Shown here piece after piece: positions 28,950-39,975 of a stretch of DNA of 64,000 nt. The stretch covers positions 62,001 through 126,000 of the forward strand of contig JAKAGV010000005.1 in the NCBI GenBank assembly GCA_021815405.1, written 5' to 3'. Position 1 is the stretch's first letter. Every line of letters starts with the position of its first letter. Position numbers and translations under genes: made by a program. The notes beneath the pieces were generated by a model. That model was not told the DNA's origin, searched no databases, and saw only the letters and a program-made list of their open reading frames with translations. Source of the stretch: Bacteroidota bacterium (GTDB lineage: Bacteria; Bacteroidota; Ignavibacteria; Ignavibacteriales; Ignavibacteriaceae).

Positions 28950-29291
28950 CTACGCGCCGTTAATTAAGGTGCTGGTAAAATAAATTAAAAATTTTGTATT
29001 TGTTCTAATAGCAAACGTACCGGTTATGTTTCCTTGAGAAGATGAACAGGTGGCGCTTGCCAGAATCGAAAACGTGGTTGCAAAATCATCTGTACCTTGC
29101 GGTATCTTTTCAACATTTGAAGTTTGACCAGCATGGACAGTTATGATTTGTCCGCGAAAATTTATGTATAATATGTCTTGAGTTTGATTGTTGAATGAAA
29201 TGCTGTTACTAAAGGAGGATGAGCCGCTTTTAAAACAAAAAGCAAACAGAATAGCGGCAGCCTCAAGAAGTAGCCAGTATTTTATATTCAT
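28950..29291 (-). CDS. Small exported protein, unknown function
   Basis: 113 aa from ATG 29291. A signal-peptide-like N-terminus (MNIKYWLLLEAAAILFAFCF) is followed by a beta-rich secreted segment (DILYINFRGQIITVHAGQTS, ATTFSILASATCSSSQGN, TNTKFLIYFTSTL). The Cys near the end of the hydrophobic stretch is not a good lipobox. No family recognised; it could be a surface or periplasmic beta-sandwich protein. Confidence 0.6.
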   Translation of the reverse strand: MNIKYWLLLEAAAILFAFCFKSGSSSFSNSISFNNQTQDILYINFRGQIITVHAGQTSNVEKIPQGTDDFATTFSILASATCSSSQGNITGTFAIRTNTKFLIYFTSTLINGA

Positions 29292-29375
29292 TCTCAATAA
29301 AATATTCTATTTTTATTTGACTTTTAACAATGTCAAAAAATTAGCTTAAAAGAATTTAATAGTCAACCTGTCTAA

Positions 29376-32300
29376 TCATTCGAATAAAATATTTACGTCT
29401 TCTTTGGTTAGGTTCTTAAGTATGTCTACTTCGCTGGTAATAATATTTTCAGTTAATTCTTTCTTTTTTTCCTGAAGCTGGAGAATCTTTTCCTCTACAC
29501 TGTCTTTGGTAATAAACTTGTAGACGAAAACATTTTTATCCTGACCAATACGGTGCGTTCTGTCTGTTGCTTGTGCTTCGACTGCCGGGTTCCACCAGGG
29601 ATCGTAATGAAAAACATAATCGGCAGCGGTAAGGTTTAATCCAAAGCCACCTGCTTTTAAGCTTATCAAAAATATTTTTACGTTTTCATTCTCCTGAAAA
29701 TTTTTTACACGGCTTTCTCTATCGGCAGTGCTGCCAACTAAATATTCATAAGAAATATTTTTTTCGTCTAAATATTTCTTAATTATCTCCAGCATCTTAA
29801 CGAACTGAGAGAAAACAAGAACCTTGTGGTTTCCCTCCAAAACATTTTCAAGCTGTTCTTTAAATTCTTCAAACTTGCCGGACTTGCTTTTATAACTTTC
29901 TTTAATTAGTGAAGGGTGGTTGCAGATCTGTCTTAAACGAAGCAAACCTTCAATCACTTTGAAGCCGGATTTATTCATTCCCTTCGCATCGATCTCTTTC
30001 ATTATTTCTTCGCGGATGGAATCCTTCCAGATGTTATAAATTTTTAGTTGCTGCGGTTCCATATCGCAATAATGGATTATTTCTGTTTTTTCGGGAAGTT
30101 CACTCGCAACAACTTCTTTCTTTCTTCTTAATATGAATGGATAGACTGTCCGCTTTAAATATTCCGAAGCTATGCTGTCATTTTCCTTTTGAATTGGTTT
30201 TAAGAAAGCATCATCGAACTTCCTCATGGAACCGAGCATGCCCGGATTTAGAAACGACATTTGAGACCAAAGCTCAAGCAAGTTATTTTCAACAGGTGTT
30301 CCCGATAAACAAAGCCGGTGTTCAGCTTTAATTGTCTTAACAAGCCGTGTTGTTTTTGCAATTGGATTTTTAATTTTCTGCGATTCATCAAGAATAAGAT
30401 AGTTAAATTTTCTTTCAGCAAATTGTTCGATATCTCTAAGAAGAATATGATAGTTCGTAAGAATTAAATCATAGTTTTCAAAATGAAGGGAATCTTCTTT
30501 AATTCGATTGATACCTGTATGATTTAAAACTTTTAAAGCTGGAGAAAATCTTTGTGCTTCATTTATCCAGTTGAAGACCACTGAGGTCGGCGCAACAACA
30601 AGATCGGGGAATTCTTTCCCGGATTCTTTTTCATTTAAAAGTAGAGCAAGGACCTGGATGGTTTTGCCAAGCCCCATATCGTCTGCAAGTATGCCGCCAA
30701 AATTGTATTCCTTTAAGAAGTATAACCAGTCAAAGCCGGACCTCTGATACGGTCGAAGGACATTTCGGAAAGTCTCTGGGACAATTTGTTCCCGAATATT
30801 TTTAAATGAATTCAGCCGCTCTATATGCTTTTTGTAAGAATCATCTGTTTCAGCCTCAGCTTCTTTTATAAGAAGATCGATTGCATTTGCTTGAAGCTTG
30901 GAGAAGCGTAATAGAGCTTGTTCTTCGCCGGCTTGACTTTTAATAACTTCGCTGAAAGAAAAAGCCCTTCTGAGTTTGTTAATCCATTGTTCCGGAAGAA
31001 TTCCGATTGAACCATCCTTAAGCTGTACGTATTCTCTCTTATGTCTTATTGCATCGGCAAGAGCATCGAATGAAATCGAAGTTCCGTTATAGCTGATGCT
31101 CGCGTTTACATCAAACCAGTCAATGCCGGAAGTAACTGAGAAAGAAAATTTCGGTATAGCCGAATTTACTTTATACTTGCTAAGGTTAGCTTCGCCGAAA
31201 ATTTCAAAGCCGAGTTCTTTTATCTGTGGAAGAGCTTCGAAGAGAAAGTTTATTGGACTGCCCCGCGGTATGAAGATTCCTTTCTCAATTTCCTTTACAT
31301 GGAATTGGTTTATTTCCTCGTAGGCTTTCTCTTCTATAGATTTATTCCGCACAATTCTGAAAAGGGATTTCTCTTTAAAAAACGAAGCGGCAGATTCACT
31401 TTCATCGTATTTCAATTCGTGTTCGCCGTATAAGAATTTCAAAGTAATCATTAATTCGCTTCCTTCTTCATCAAGATATATGCGCTTGACAGGGGTGGAA
31501 GTTATTTCTACTATTTCATATTTATCGGAATCAACCGGAAGATTTTTAGAAAGCTGCGGAAGCAAGTTTTGTTCAAAATATTCCAGGTACACTTTTGGAA
31601 CAGTAACCTTATTTGAATTATGATAGAAGTTGTAAAACTGGCTGTAGTTCAGATTGGAAATTTTAAATATTTTATCATCTACTAGAACCCAGAGCGGATT
31701 ATCTAAAATAGGTATAATTTCCTTCCCCTGTTTCAATTTCAAATTTTCGAAATCAAATTGAAGCGAAAGGCAAATGTTCTCTCCGTCCTCATTAAACAAA
31801 AGTCTTGCGCTGCCTTCTTCTCTTTGAACATAAATTCTTTTACCAAGTTCCCAGTACCCGCTGGAAAGATAGACTGTCTTTTCCGAAAGAAAGGAGAGAA
31901 TCTCATTAAAGAGGTGCGCATCGTTTATGTGTTCTTTTGATGTTGCGCCGAATTCTTCCGAAGAAATTAAATCAACTGAGTACTCACCGTAGTATTTGGA
32001 GATGCGGTCGATAATTAATTTTTCCTGCAGAGATAAATCCGGCAGATTGTTGAAGCTGGTGCTGTGAAGAATTTCAGAGGATGAAATACTTCCGTCCTTT
32101 TTCAGGCGCTGCCTGATTACATGCAAAGTAGTTTTATATCCTTTTGCCTCAATCGCGTATGCGATCCCATACTTTACCTGAGAGGCTTTCTTATTACCCT
32201 GTATTATCAGGCTTGTTATCTTACCTTTGAACTCTTCAAACTTTGCTTCTTCTTTTCTCTTTTCATATTCTTGAAGCCATTCTTTCCTGCTTTTTGGTAT

Positions 32301-32651
32301 CGAATCATTTTTGCTTCTGCTGCCGTTGGGTTCGTTGCTTCTGAAATTGTCAACATTATATTCATCCGCCGGAGTGAAGAAATTTTCTTCATTTAATTTA
32401 TAAAGTACGGCGATTATATGCTTGCAGATTCCTGTTTCGCTATAAGGGCATGTGCAAAAAGTCTGAATGGGATAGCGTCGTTCATCAAAATCGATTTCAA
32501 CACGATATTTAGACGAGCCTTCTACGGTAGCCACAGCTTTATTTGCCGAAGACTTTAATCCGGTAACTGCTCCTTTTAAGAAATAAAGATAGCCTCGCTT
32601 ACGGATTACATCTTCGACAAGGTCGTCCAATATGGCTCTTAGTACTTTCAC
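29376..32651 (-). CDS. SWIM zinc-finger SNF2-family helicase
   Basis: 1091 aa. SWIM zinc finger at the N-terminus (Cys66, Cys68, Cys76, His78 in FCTCPYSETGICKHI), then about 450 residues of accessory domain. The SNF2 ATPase has Walker A DDMGLGKT (about 655) and DESQ box, LSGTPVENNLLELWSQ, C-terminal FSQFVKMLEIIKK and the arginine-finger motif QATDRTHRIGQDKNV. It translocates on duplex DNA, possibly for repair or transcription. GTG start at 32651. Confidence 0.94.
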   Translation of the reverse strand: MKVLRAILDDLVEDVIRKRGYLYFLKGAVTGLKSSANKAVATVEGSSKYRVEIDFDERRYPIQTFCTCPYSETGICKHIIAVLYKLNEENFFTPADEYNVDNFRSNEPNGSRSKNDSIPKSRKEWLQEYEKRKEEAKFEEFKGKITSLIIQGNKKASQVKYGIAYAIEAKGYKTTLHVIRQRLKKDGSISSSEILHSTSFNNLPDLSLQEKLIIDRISKYYGEYSVDLISSEEFGATSKEHINDAHLFNEILSFLSEKTVYLSSGYWELGKRIYVQREEGSARLLFNEDGENICLSLQFDFENLKLKQGKEIIPILDNPLWVLVDDKIFKISNLNYSQFYNFYHNSNKVTVPKVYLEYFEQNLLPQLSKNLPVDSDKYEIVEITSTPVKRIYLDEEGSELMITLKFLYGEHELKYDESESAASFFKEKSLFRIVRNKSIEEKAYEEINQFHVKEIEKGIFIPRGSPINFLFEALPQIKELGFEIFGEANLSKYKVNSAIPKFSFSVTSGIDWFDVNASISYNGTSISFDALADAIRHKREYVQLKDGSIGILPEQWINKLRRAFSFSEVIKSQAGEEQALLRFSKLQANAIDLLIKEAEAETDDSYKKHIERLNSFKNIREQIVPETFRNVLRPYQRSGFDWLYFLKEYNFGGILADDMGLGKTIQVLALLLNEKESGKEFPDLVVAPTSVVFNWINEAQRFSPALKVLNHTGINRIKEDSLHFENYDLILTNYHILLRDIEQFAERKFNYLILDESQKIKNPIAKTTRLVKTIKAEHRLCLSGTPVENNLLELWSQMSFLNPGMLGSMRKFDDAFLKPIQKENDSIASEYLKRTVYPFILRRKKEVVASELPEKTEIIHYCDMEPQQLKIYNIWKDSIREEIMKEIDAKGMNKSGFKVIEGLLRLRQICNHPSLIKESYKSKSGKFEEFKEQLENVLEGNHKVLVFSQFVKMLEIIKKYLDEKNISYEYLVGSTADRESRVKNFQENENVKIFLISLKAGGFGLNLTAADYVFHYDPWWNPAVEAQATDRTHRIGQDKNVFVYKFITKDSVEEKILQLQEKKKELTENIITSEVDILKNLTKEDVNILFE

Positions 32652-32992
32652 GTTCTTGGAATATATTTAAAAGTTAATTATAAATAAAACATATAAAATA
32701 ATTAAAGAAGAATTTATAATAAAGGAATGAACTTATTTCCATTTATAGTTTTTTGACAAGTGGTTGAATTTTTATTATTCACTGATTCGGTTTTTTTAAG
32801 ATATTTTAGCCGGCGCCGATGTAAACTTGTATCTAAATCAGCATTGTGAGGAGAATATTTTAAGGAGATAGCTGTTATGCTTTTATTAATTCGAAGATAT
32901 TAAGATGCATAGTGCATTGAGCAATGCTAAATATTATAGTGAAGCAATGTTCTTTGCACAACGCCCGTTCAAATATATTTTAGCTCTTCGAT
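32652..32992. other. 341-bp intergenic region, no gene seen
   Basis: AT-rich DNA upstream of the SNF2 gene (minus strand) and downstream of clpB. A plus-strand AAGGAG with an 8-codon ORF (MLLLIRRY at 32877-32903) is the only coding-like signal and is probably chance. It should hold the promoter of the SNF2 gene. Confidence 0.4.
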
Positions 32993-35632
32993 TTATACTT
33001 TAGTACTTTTTGCTTCAGCTTTTTTGAACTCAAGCTGTCCTTTTAATCCAAGACTTACTTTAATCTTATCTCCGTCAGAAAATTTACCAGCAAGAAGTTC
33101 CTGAGAAAGAGGATTTATAAGGTGCCGCTGTATCGTTCGTTTTAATGGTCTTGCGCCGAAGGTTACATCGTAGCCAAGCTTAGCAAGCCAATCCTTTGCC
33201 TCGTTGTCAACTTCAAGAACAATTTCTTTCTGAGAAAGCATTTCCTGCACGTTATCAATCTGCAAGTCAACAATCTTTCTGATTTCATTTCTCATCAGCG
33301 GCTTGAATAAAACAATCTCATCAATTCTATTCAAGAACTCCGGACGAATTGTTTTTCTTAGAAGATCTGTTAACTGGTATCTTAATTCACCAAGCGCATT
33401 TTCTAAATCGGCTTCGTTAACATGTTCAAGTTTTTCTTGAATTATATGAGAACCGAGATTCGAAGTCATAATAATAATTGTATTTTTAAAGTTGACCGTT
33501 CTTCCTTGGTTGTCGGTTAATCTTCCATCATCAAGTACTTGGAGCAGAACGTTGAATACATCCGGATGAGCTTTTTCAATTTCATCAAGAAGAACTACCG
33601 AGTAAGGTCTTCTTCTTACTGCTTCGGTTAATTGTCCGCCTTCTTCATAACCGATATATCCCGGAGGAGCTCCAATCAATCTTGATACGGAGAACTTTTC
33701 CATGTACTCTGACATGTCAATTCTTATCATTGCATGCTCGTCGTCAAAGAGAAACTCTGCAAGCGCACGTGCAAGTTCTGTTTTACCAACACCTGTTGTT
33801 CCGAGAAAGATGAATGAGCCGAGCGGACGATTAACATCCTGCAAGCCGGTACGGGATCTGCGGATAGCATTTGCAACTGCATAAACAGCCTCGTCCTGAC
33901 CGACAACTCTTCTATGAAGTTCATCTTCAAGCCGGAGGAGCTTGCTTCTCTCACTCTCAAGCATTTTGCTCACCGGAATGCCGGTCCATTTAGAAACTAT
34001 CTCAGCAATATCCTCAGAATCTACTTCCTCTTTCAACATTTTCTGGTTTTTCTGAATATCTGATAATTCCTTTGTTTCTTCCTTAAGCTGTTTTTCGAGA
34101 GTTACAATTTTACCATACCGAAGCTCAGCAACTTTGCCGAGGTCACCTTCACGCTCATATTTATCGGCTAAAGATTTTGCGTTTTCTATTTCGCTTTTCA
34201 TAGAGCGGATCTTTTGGATTTTATCTTTCTCAAGATTCCAGTGCATCTTGAATTTATTACGTTCTTCCCCAAGGTCGCTTAGCTCCTCTTTTAGCTCATC
34301 AAGACGCTTAGCTGAAGCTTCATCTTTTTCTCTCTTAAGAGCTTCACGTTCTATTTCAAGCTGCTTAATTTTTCTTTCAACACCATCAAGCTCTTCCGGC
34401 ATTGAGTCAATTTCAATTCTGATTTTTGAGGCTGCTTCATCGATCAAGTCGATTGCTTTATCAGGTAAAAATCTATCGGTTATATATCTATTAGAAAGCT
34501 GTGCCGCTGCAACGATAGCACCGTCCGTTATTCTAACACCATGGTGAACTTCATAGCGTTCTTTCAATCCCCTGAGAATTGAAATTGTATCTTCTTCAGT
34601 CGGTTCAGTTACGAGAACAGGCTGAAATCTTCTTTCCAGCGCAGCATCTTTCTCGATATGCTTTTTATATTCATTTAAAGTGGTAGCTCCTATTGCATGG
34701 AGTTCACCTCGAGCTAATGCCGGTTTTAAGATGTTGGCTGCATCCATTGAGCCTTGAACCGAACCCGCACCGACAAGAGTATGTAGCTCGTCGATGAATA
34801 GAATAATTTCTCCATTGGATTCTTGGACTTCCTTAAGAACGGCTTTCATTCTTTCTTCAAACTGTCCGCGGAATTGAGTACCTGCAACAAGAGCGCCCAT
34901 ATCAAGAGCAACTATTCTTTTTGTCTTCAAGTTTTCAGGAACATCGCCTGCAATTATTCTGTGGGCAATGCCTTCGGCGATAGCCGTCTTGCCGACACCG
35001 GGTTCGCCGATAAGGACAGGATTGTTCTTGGTTCTTCTGGAAAGGACCTGAAGAACTCTTCTTATTTCTTCCTCGCGACCGATAACGGGATCAAGCTTAC
35101 CGGCACGAGCAAGCTCATTTAGGTCACGTCCGTATTTTTCAAGAGCCTGGTAAGTATCTTCCGGATTTTGAGTAGTTACTCTTTGAGTGCCGCGGACATC
35201 TTTTAAGGCTGTTAAAATTTCATCGTGAGAAATTCCATTCTCTTTTAGAAGTCTTCCTGCTTTACCTTCATCTTTTGATAAAGCAAGAAGTAAATGTTCA
35301 GTAGAAACATATTCATCTTTAAGATTGCGGGCTTCTTCTGCGGCAGTATCAAAAAGCTTTGCCATTTGATTAGACATTTGCTGGTTGCCGATACCAGCAC
35401 CGCTTACCTTAGGCAAGCTTTCAAGCAGTTCATTGACTTTTACTTTAAGTCTGGTAACGTTACCGCCTGTCTTCTGGATAATAGTCTCCGCGATATTTCC
35501 ACTTTCCTGAACGAGAGCGGCAAGAATATGCTCGGGTTCCAGTATCTGGTTGTTATAGTTCTGAGCAATCTCAATTGCTGTTTGAACTATCTCCTGAGCT
35601 TTTACCGTGAATTTATTGAAATTAAATGCCAT
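32993..35632 (-). CDS. clpB: ATP-dependent disaggregase ClpB
   Basis: 879 aa. Clp N-domain (1-145), first AAA+ with Walker [10 protein letters not shown] (about 205-213), M-domain coiled coil ([20 protein letters not shown]), second AAA+ with Walker [10 protein letters not shown] (about 610) and a C-terminal small domain. AAAGGAAATATT precedes the ATG. ClpB resolubilises aggregated proteins with DnaK. Downstream of htpG on the same strand (52 bp), forming a heat-shock-type cluster. Confidence 0.97.
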   Translation of the reverse strand: MAFNFNKFTVKAQEIVQTAIEIAQNYNNQILEPEHILAALVQESGNIAETIIQKTGGNVTRLKVKVNELLESLPKVSGAGIGNQQMSNQMAKLFDTAAEEARNLKDEYVSTEHLLLALSKDEGKAGRLLKENGISHDEILTALKDVRGTQRVTTQNPEDTYQALEKYGRDLNELARAGKLDPVIGREEEIRRVLQVLSRRTKNNPVLIGEPGVGKTAIAEGIAHRIIAGDVPENLKTKRIVALDMGALVAGTQFRGQFEERMKAVLKEVQESNGEIILFIDELHTLVGAGSVQGSMDAANILKPALARGELHAIGATTLNEYKKHIEKDAALERRFQPVLVTEPTEEDTISILRGLKERYEVHHGVRITDGAIVAAAQLSNRYITDRFLPDKAIDLIDEAASKIRIEIDSMPEELDGVERKIKQLEIEREALKREKDEASAKRLDELKEELSDLGEERNKFKMHWNLEKDKIQKIRSMKSEIENAKSLADKYEREGDLGKVAELRYGKIVTLEKQLKEETKELSDIQKNQKMLKEEVDSEDIAEIVSKWTGIPVSKMLESERSKLLRLEDELHRRVVGQDEAVYAVANAIRRSRTGLQDVNRPLGSFIFLGTTGVGKTELARALAEFLFDDEHAMIRIDMSEYMEKFSVSRLIGAPPGYIGYEEGGQLTEAVRRRPYSVVLLDEIEKAHPDVFNVLLQVLDDGRLTDNQGRTVNFKNTIIIMTSNLGSHIIQEKLEHVNEADLENALGELRYQLTDLLRKTIRPEFLNRIDEIVLFKPLMRNEIRKIVDLQIDNVQEMLSQKEIVLEVDNEAKDWLAKLGYDVTFGARPLKRTIQRHLINPLSQELLAGKFSDGDKIKVSLGLKGQLEFKKAEAKSTKV

Positions 35633-35684
35633 AATATTTCCTTTCGTTGACCTATTTACCTAAATATAATTTAGGAAAGTCTGA

Positions 35685-37592
35685 TCATAACTTTTTAATC
35701 TCTGTGTACCATTCGCTTGATTGTTCAAGCATTTGGTTTAGCCTGCTGACAAGCTTGTGCGGGTCAGTCAAGCTTCCGTCAAGAAGAAGGGCTGACTCAA
35801 ACAACTCTTCAGTAACATTTGTAATGTACTCATCCTTCGAGTTGGCTTTGAATACCTTAAGCAAGTTGCGAATAAGTTTGTGGTCGCGGTTAACTTCAAA
35901 TATTTTTTTAGGAACGCTCATGTCTTTGTTTGTCATGCGCATAATCTTCTGCATTGTTGAAGACATACTGTCGTCTGGATTGACCAATACAGCCGGGCTG
36001 CCTGAGAGGCGCTTTGATTCTTTCACATCAGTTACCCGGTCGCCGAGAATATCTTTAATACGTGCAAGCAAACTATCGAAATGCCTTGAATCGTCTTTGC
36101 TTAGGTCTTCAAGCTTTTCCTTTTTCTCTTCTAAATCTTTGAATTTGTCTAAGTTCTTCAAGTCGATTGAATCTACAGACTTCAATTCGTAGTCTTTGTA
36201 CTTTCTAATTGAACTAAGTACGAATTCATCCAGCGGATCATAGAGATAAAATACTTCGAGACCTTTGTTCTTAAATATTTCGAGATGGGGATCTTGAGCA
36301 ACAGCATCTCTGCTTGTGCCAAAGGCGTAGTAAATTTCTTTTTGATCTTCTTTGAATCTTGAGACATATTCGTCAAATGAAGTTAGGCTGTCAGAATCAT
36401 TATTAAAAGAGGAATTAAATCTTAGAAGCTGCTGGAACTTATCTGCATTCGTGAAGTCGGTATAGCCAAGCTTAAAGTAACGACCATGCTCTTTCCAGAA
36501 CTCGGCATATTTCTCAGGTTCGTCTTTTGCTTTCTTTATAAGATAGCTTAACACCTGTCCGGTAATATTTTGGGAAATTTTTGTGAAGATGATATTTTCC
36601 TGCAGAGTTTCTCTTGAGATATTGAGCGGCAAATCCTCAGAATCAACTACACCTTTTACGAAGCCGAGGTATTCCGGAAGCAGGTCTTTGTTCTTATGCT
36701 GGATTAAGACTCTTCTTACATAGAGGTCGAGTCCGTAATCTTCTCTATTCATTCCAAAGAAGTCGTAAGTTTTTTTGGGAATGAAAAGCAGAGCGTTGAA
36801 CTGAATTGGTGCGTCAACCGAAACATGAATAACATCTGCCGGGGGTTCCGAGTCATAAGTTAAAAACTTATAGAACTCATCGTACTGTTCTTTTTTAATA
36901 GTAGATTTAGGTTCTCGCCAAAGGGCAGCAATAGTATTTATCTTTTCCTTTTCGAGATAGATTGGGAAGGAAATAAAGTTTAAGTGCTTTTTTATAATTG
37001 TTTCAAGTCTATATTTCTCGGCAAAGTCTTTATTGTCTTCTTTAAGGTGAACCTCAATTGTAGTTCCTCTCTGAAGCTTTTCGTTAAGTTCAATAATCTC
37101 ATAATCACCAAGTCCATTCGAGCGCCATTCGACGGCAGGTGCATCTTTCTTATATGACTTTGTCTTAATTACAACTTCTTCAGCAACCATGAATACGGAA
37201 TAGAAACCGACACCGAACCTTCCTATTATATTATTTGCATCGGTTTTGTTCTCTTTAAGCTGTTTCAAGAATTCTGCGGAACCGGACTTTGCAATAGTAC
37301 CGATGTTGGTAATAAGCTCATCTTTAGTCATTCCGATTCCGGTATCAGAAATGGTAATAAGTTTTTTCTTCTCATCAAAATCTACTTTTATTTCGAGAGC
37401 TATACCGTTGTCTAAAATATCAGTTCCCTTAGTAGATTCGAAACGGACCTTGTCCAATGCATCGGATGCATTAGAGATAAGCTCGCGTAAGAATATTTCT
37501 CTGCTCGTATAAAGTGAATGAACGAGAATATCGAGAAGCTGTTTTACTTCTGCTTTAAATTCATACTTTGCTGCTGTTGTTTCTGCACTCAT
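35685..37592 (-). CDS. htpG: Chaperone HtpG (Hsp90)
   Basis: 635 aa. N-terminal GHKL domain (FLRELISNASDALDKVRFES, DTGIGMTKDELI, GRFGVGFYSVFMVAEEV), the middle domain (REDYGLDLYVRRVLI) and the C-terminal dimerisation domain. AAAGGAG precedes the ATG. A molecular chaperone cooperating with DnaK. Its neighbours are a CbpA-like co-chaperone (19 bp upstream) and clpB downstream. Confidence 0.97.
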   Translation of the reverse strand: MSAETTAAKYEFKAEVKQLLDILVHSLYTSREIFLRELISNASDALDKVRFESTKGTDILDNGIALEIKVDFDEKKKLITISDTGIGMTKDELITNIGTIAKSGSAEFLKQLKENKTDANNIIGRFGVGFYSVFMVAEEVVIKTKSYKKDAPAVEWRSNGLGDYEIIELNEKLQRGTTIEVHLKEDNKDFAEKYRLETIIKKHLNFISFPIYLEKEKINTIAALWREPKSTIKKEQYDEFYKFLTYDSEPPADVIHVSVDAPIQFNALLFIPKKTYDFFGMNREDYGLDLYVRRVLIQHKNKDLLPEYLGFVKGVVDSEDLPLNISRETLQENIIFTKISQNITGQVLSYLIKKAKDEPEKYAEFWKEHGRYFKLGYTDFTNADKFQQLLRFNSSFNNDSDSLTSFDEYVSRFKEDQKEIYYAFGTSRDAVAQDPHLEIFKNKGLEVFYLYDPLDEFVLSSIRKYKDYELKSVDSIDLKNLDKFKDLEEKKEKLEDLSKDDSRHFDSLLARIKDILGDRVTDVKESKRLSGSPAVLVNPDDSMSSTMQKIMRMTNKDMSVPKKIFEVNRDHKLIRNLLKVFKANSKDEYITNVTEELFESALLLDGSLTDPHKLVSRLNQMLEQSSEWYTEIKKL

Positions 37593-37611
37593 CTATTGAC
37601 TCCTTTTGTTT

Positions 37612-38553
37612 TTATTTTCTTAATTCAGCTAATTTTTCAAATAATTTCTTTTCGTCTTTAGAAAGCTTTTTAGGAATCTGTACTAGAATTCTAACGTACA
37701 AATCTCCTTTATCATTTAGATTACCATTTTTCGGCATGCCCATCTTTTTAAGCTTAAGCAGTTTGCCACTATCTGTTTCCTTTGGAATAACAATATTGAT
37801 TTTTTTATTATCGAGAGTATGGATCTGAACATTACCACCCAACACTGCTGTGTAAAGATCAACATCAAGATTATAATAAAGATCATCTCCTTTAACTTCA
37901 TAGAAAGGATGATCGATAATATGGATGGTAAGATAAAGATCTCCGTTAGCTCCGCCGCGGTTTCCCGAAGCGCCCATATTGCGAAGTCTAAGCTTCTTTC
38001 CGTCATGAGTACCGGGCTCAATATTTACCTTGATAGTTTTTTTATTTACACTGAATTGTTTTTGAACTCCGTTAAAAGCTTCTTCAAGAGTAAGGTTAAG
38101 ATTAGCCTCAAGATCAGCGCCTTTACTTGCTTGAGCTTGAGAGAATGGATTGCTGGATGGGCGTTGTCTTGTCCGATTGCCGAAGAAGCTTTCAAAGAAA
38201 TCGGAGAAGCCGCCAATATTGCCAAATAAGTCGCCGAAGTCACCTTCAAAACGATAAGAGCTTCCTCCACCGCCTCTGTTATATTGGGAGAAGATATCGT
38301 TCATTCCATTTGCGCCTGCATGCTGATACTGTTTCCAGTTAGAGCCTAACTGGTCATACTTCTTTCTTTTCTCGGGATCGCTAAGGACTTCGTTTGCTTC
38401 CGTAATCTCTTTAAATTTTTCTTCGGAAGATTTATCTCCCGGATTTCTATCTGGGTGATATTTCATAGCAAGCTTGCGATAAGCTTTCTTAATTTCTTCC
38501 TGTGTTGCGTCTTTTTCTACGCCAAGAATTTTATAATAATCTTTATATTCCAT
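37612..38553 (-). CDS. cbpA: DnaJ-class co-chaperone without zinc finger (CbpA-like)
   Basis: 313 aa. J-domain with HPD at 33-35 ([10 protein letters not shown]), a Gly/Phe-rich linker ([15 protein letters not shown]), no zinc-finger CxxCxGxG repeats, and two DnaJ_C beta domains ([18 protein letters not shown]). It is therefore a type II J-protein. It stimulates DnaK ATPase. Probably co-transcribed with htpG and clpB. No CIRCE-type inverted repeat is visible before it. Confidence 0.93.
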   Translation of the reverse strand: MEYKDYYKILGVEKDATQEEIKKAYRKLAMKYHPDRNPGDKSSEEKFKEITEANEVLSDPEKRKKYDQLGSNWKQYQHAGANGMNDIFSQYNRGGGGSSYRFEGDFGDLFGNIGGFSDFFESFFGNRTRQRPSSNPFSQAQASKGADLEANLNLTLEEAFNGVQKQFSVNKKTIKVNIEPGTHDGKKLRLRNMGASGNRGGANGDLYLTIHIIDHPFYEVKGDDLYYNLDVDLYTAVLGGNVQIHTLDNKKINIVIPKETDSGKLLKLKKMGMPKNGNLNDKGDLYVRILVQIPKKLSKDEKKLFEKLAELRK

Positions 38554-38724
38554 TTAATCATCCTGAGGCTGACGGAAAAGTAATTTTTAATTGAAGAACA
38601 GGGTACTGATAACACTGAATTGACAGATTATCACGGGTTATAATTATGACATTTACTTTTCGATCAACATCTTATTGAAAGAAACTGTTTGAGACTGCAA
38701 TAATAAAATATAATTAGAAATAAA

Positions 38725-38753
38725 TGAAAAGGGTAACTGATGCAGCTACCCTT
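38725..38753 (-). terminator. Intrinsic terminator of the small heat-shock gene
   Basis: Stem AAGGGTA / TACCCTT with an 11-nt loop; on the minus strand followed by TTCATTTATTTC, about 40 bp after the Hsp20 stop. Confidence 0.75.
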
Positions 38754-38793
38754 CTCATCCATAAGCTAAAACTATCTATCTTCCGAAATAATA

Positions 38794-39255
38794 TCATTTA
38801 ATTTTAATCGGTATTTCTTTCGGCTTAGCCTCTTCAGTTTTCGGGACAGTAATAATTAACTGACCATCTTTGAACTCAGCATCAATCTTGTCTTCTTTTA
38901 TCATGCTTGGAAGAGTGAATGATCTGAAGTACTTGCCGTAAGCTCTTTCAACGCGATGAAACTTAGCATCTTTAGTTTCCTTTTCCTGCTTACGTTCGCC
39001 GCTGATATTTAGAGTACCATCCGAATAAGAAATTTTAACATCATCTTTGCTGACACCCGGAAGGTCAAGTTTTAATATGAAATTATCTTTATCTTCAGCA
39101 ATGTCAGTCAAAGGCATCCATACTGCATTTTCGTATTCTTCCATTTCAGAAGAATCAGATAAGCCGAATCTACTGCCGAGAGAACTAAATAGCCTATTGA
39201 ACTCACGTTCAACATTCAAAAGTTCACGAGCAGGGTTCCACTTTGTAATTGCCAT
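38794..39255 (-). CDS. Small heat-shock protein (Hsp20/alpha-crystallin)
   Basis: 153 aa. Alpha-crystallin domain (WMPLTDIAEDKDNFILKLDL, ISYSDGTLNISGERK, RAYGKYFRSFTLPS) ending in a conserved IxI-like KEIPIKIK. A very strong AAGGAGG lies before the ATG, which suits high expression under stress. It holds unfolded proteins for ClpB/DnaK; its neighbours htpG, cbpA and clpB support this. Confidence 0.95.
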   Translation of the reverse strand: MAITKWNPARELLNVEREFNRLFSSLGSRFGLSDSSEMEEYENAVWMPLTDIAEDKDNFILKLDLPGVSKDDVKISYSDGTLNISGERKQEKETKDAKFHRVERAYGKYFRSFTLPSMIKEDKIDAEFKDGQLIITVPKTEEAKPKEIPIKIK

Positions 39256-39682
39256 ATTAGCATCCTCCTTCCAATAAGTAAATTATTAAGTTTAACATAA
39301 CTAAAATTCATTGCATAAGAATCAACTCATATGCCACAACACATAGGAACGCATAAGCCATTGTAAAATAAGAGGTTATGGTAATTATTGATTTGTTAGA
39401 TGTGTAAGTCAAATTGGCGGATAGTTTGCCGGAAAATCAACAATTAAGAAGCGTTTGTCACTACGGTAAGAATAATTGGCAGATTGTTTAAAAAACATAT
39501 AGCTCGCTTTGTGCAAGCATCACCTTTGTATTTTTGTAATAATGGAGAAACTATGTTGATTCCTGTATTCCATTAATGTGATATTCTAGTTCACTAAAGA
39601 ATTGCATGACATTAGATACAAAGGTATATCTAACAAGTTAATTATCAAGGCATAGGAAGTAAGTTAGAAGCCTATTAGATGG

Positions 39683-39722
39683 TTTTCAGGACGTTTTCAA
39701 GACGATTTCAGAACGTTTTCAT
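39683..39722. repeat. 11-bp short tandem repeat
   Basis: Three and a half copies of a unit like TTTTCAGGACG (TTTTCAAGACG, ATTTCAGAACG, TTTTCAT), in exact 11-bp register. Confidence 0.75.
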
Positions 39723-39766
39723 AATTTGAATATATGGGAAAGAAACAGATGATATTTACTTTAATA

Positions 39767-39889
39767 ACTCACGTTACGCACATGTCATGCTGAACTTGAT
39801 TCAGCATCCCAAAAATGCTGAAAAATGAGATTCCGAATCAAGTTCGGAATGACAAAGTAAATTAGATCCTTAATTGTGCATAACGTAAG
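39767..39889. mobile_element. 123-bp MITE-like element, copy 2
   Basis: Almost identical to copy 1 and in the same orientation, with TTAATA flanking both ends (39761-39766 and 39890-39895) as a 6-bp target duplication. Confidence 0.88.
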
Positions 39890-39975
39890 TTAATAATTTA
39901 AGAAACTGTAAGAGAAATTGCAATTGAGATTCCAAATATAATTATTTATTTTTGCAACTTTGGATTTTGAAAATT

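Larger units (their letters stand above)
39256..39975. other. Long hsp20-mnmE intergenic region, ~720 bp
   Basis: Divergent genes on both sides and no ORF of credible length. It carries short 11-bp tandem repeats (39683-39722) and the second MITE-like element (39767-39889). The rest shows no feature I can name. It must hold the promoters of hsp20 and mnmE. Confidence 0.55.

Noticed and set aside
32877-32903. 8-codon ORF with AAGGAG (MLLLIRRY)
   Set aside because: It is very short, convergent with clpB, and no gene follows that it could regulate as a leader peptide.
33750-33775. CACGTG motif inside clpB as a third parS
   Set aside because: Flanks (GCGCACGTGCAAG) do not match parS and the site is within a coding region.
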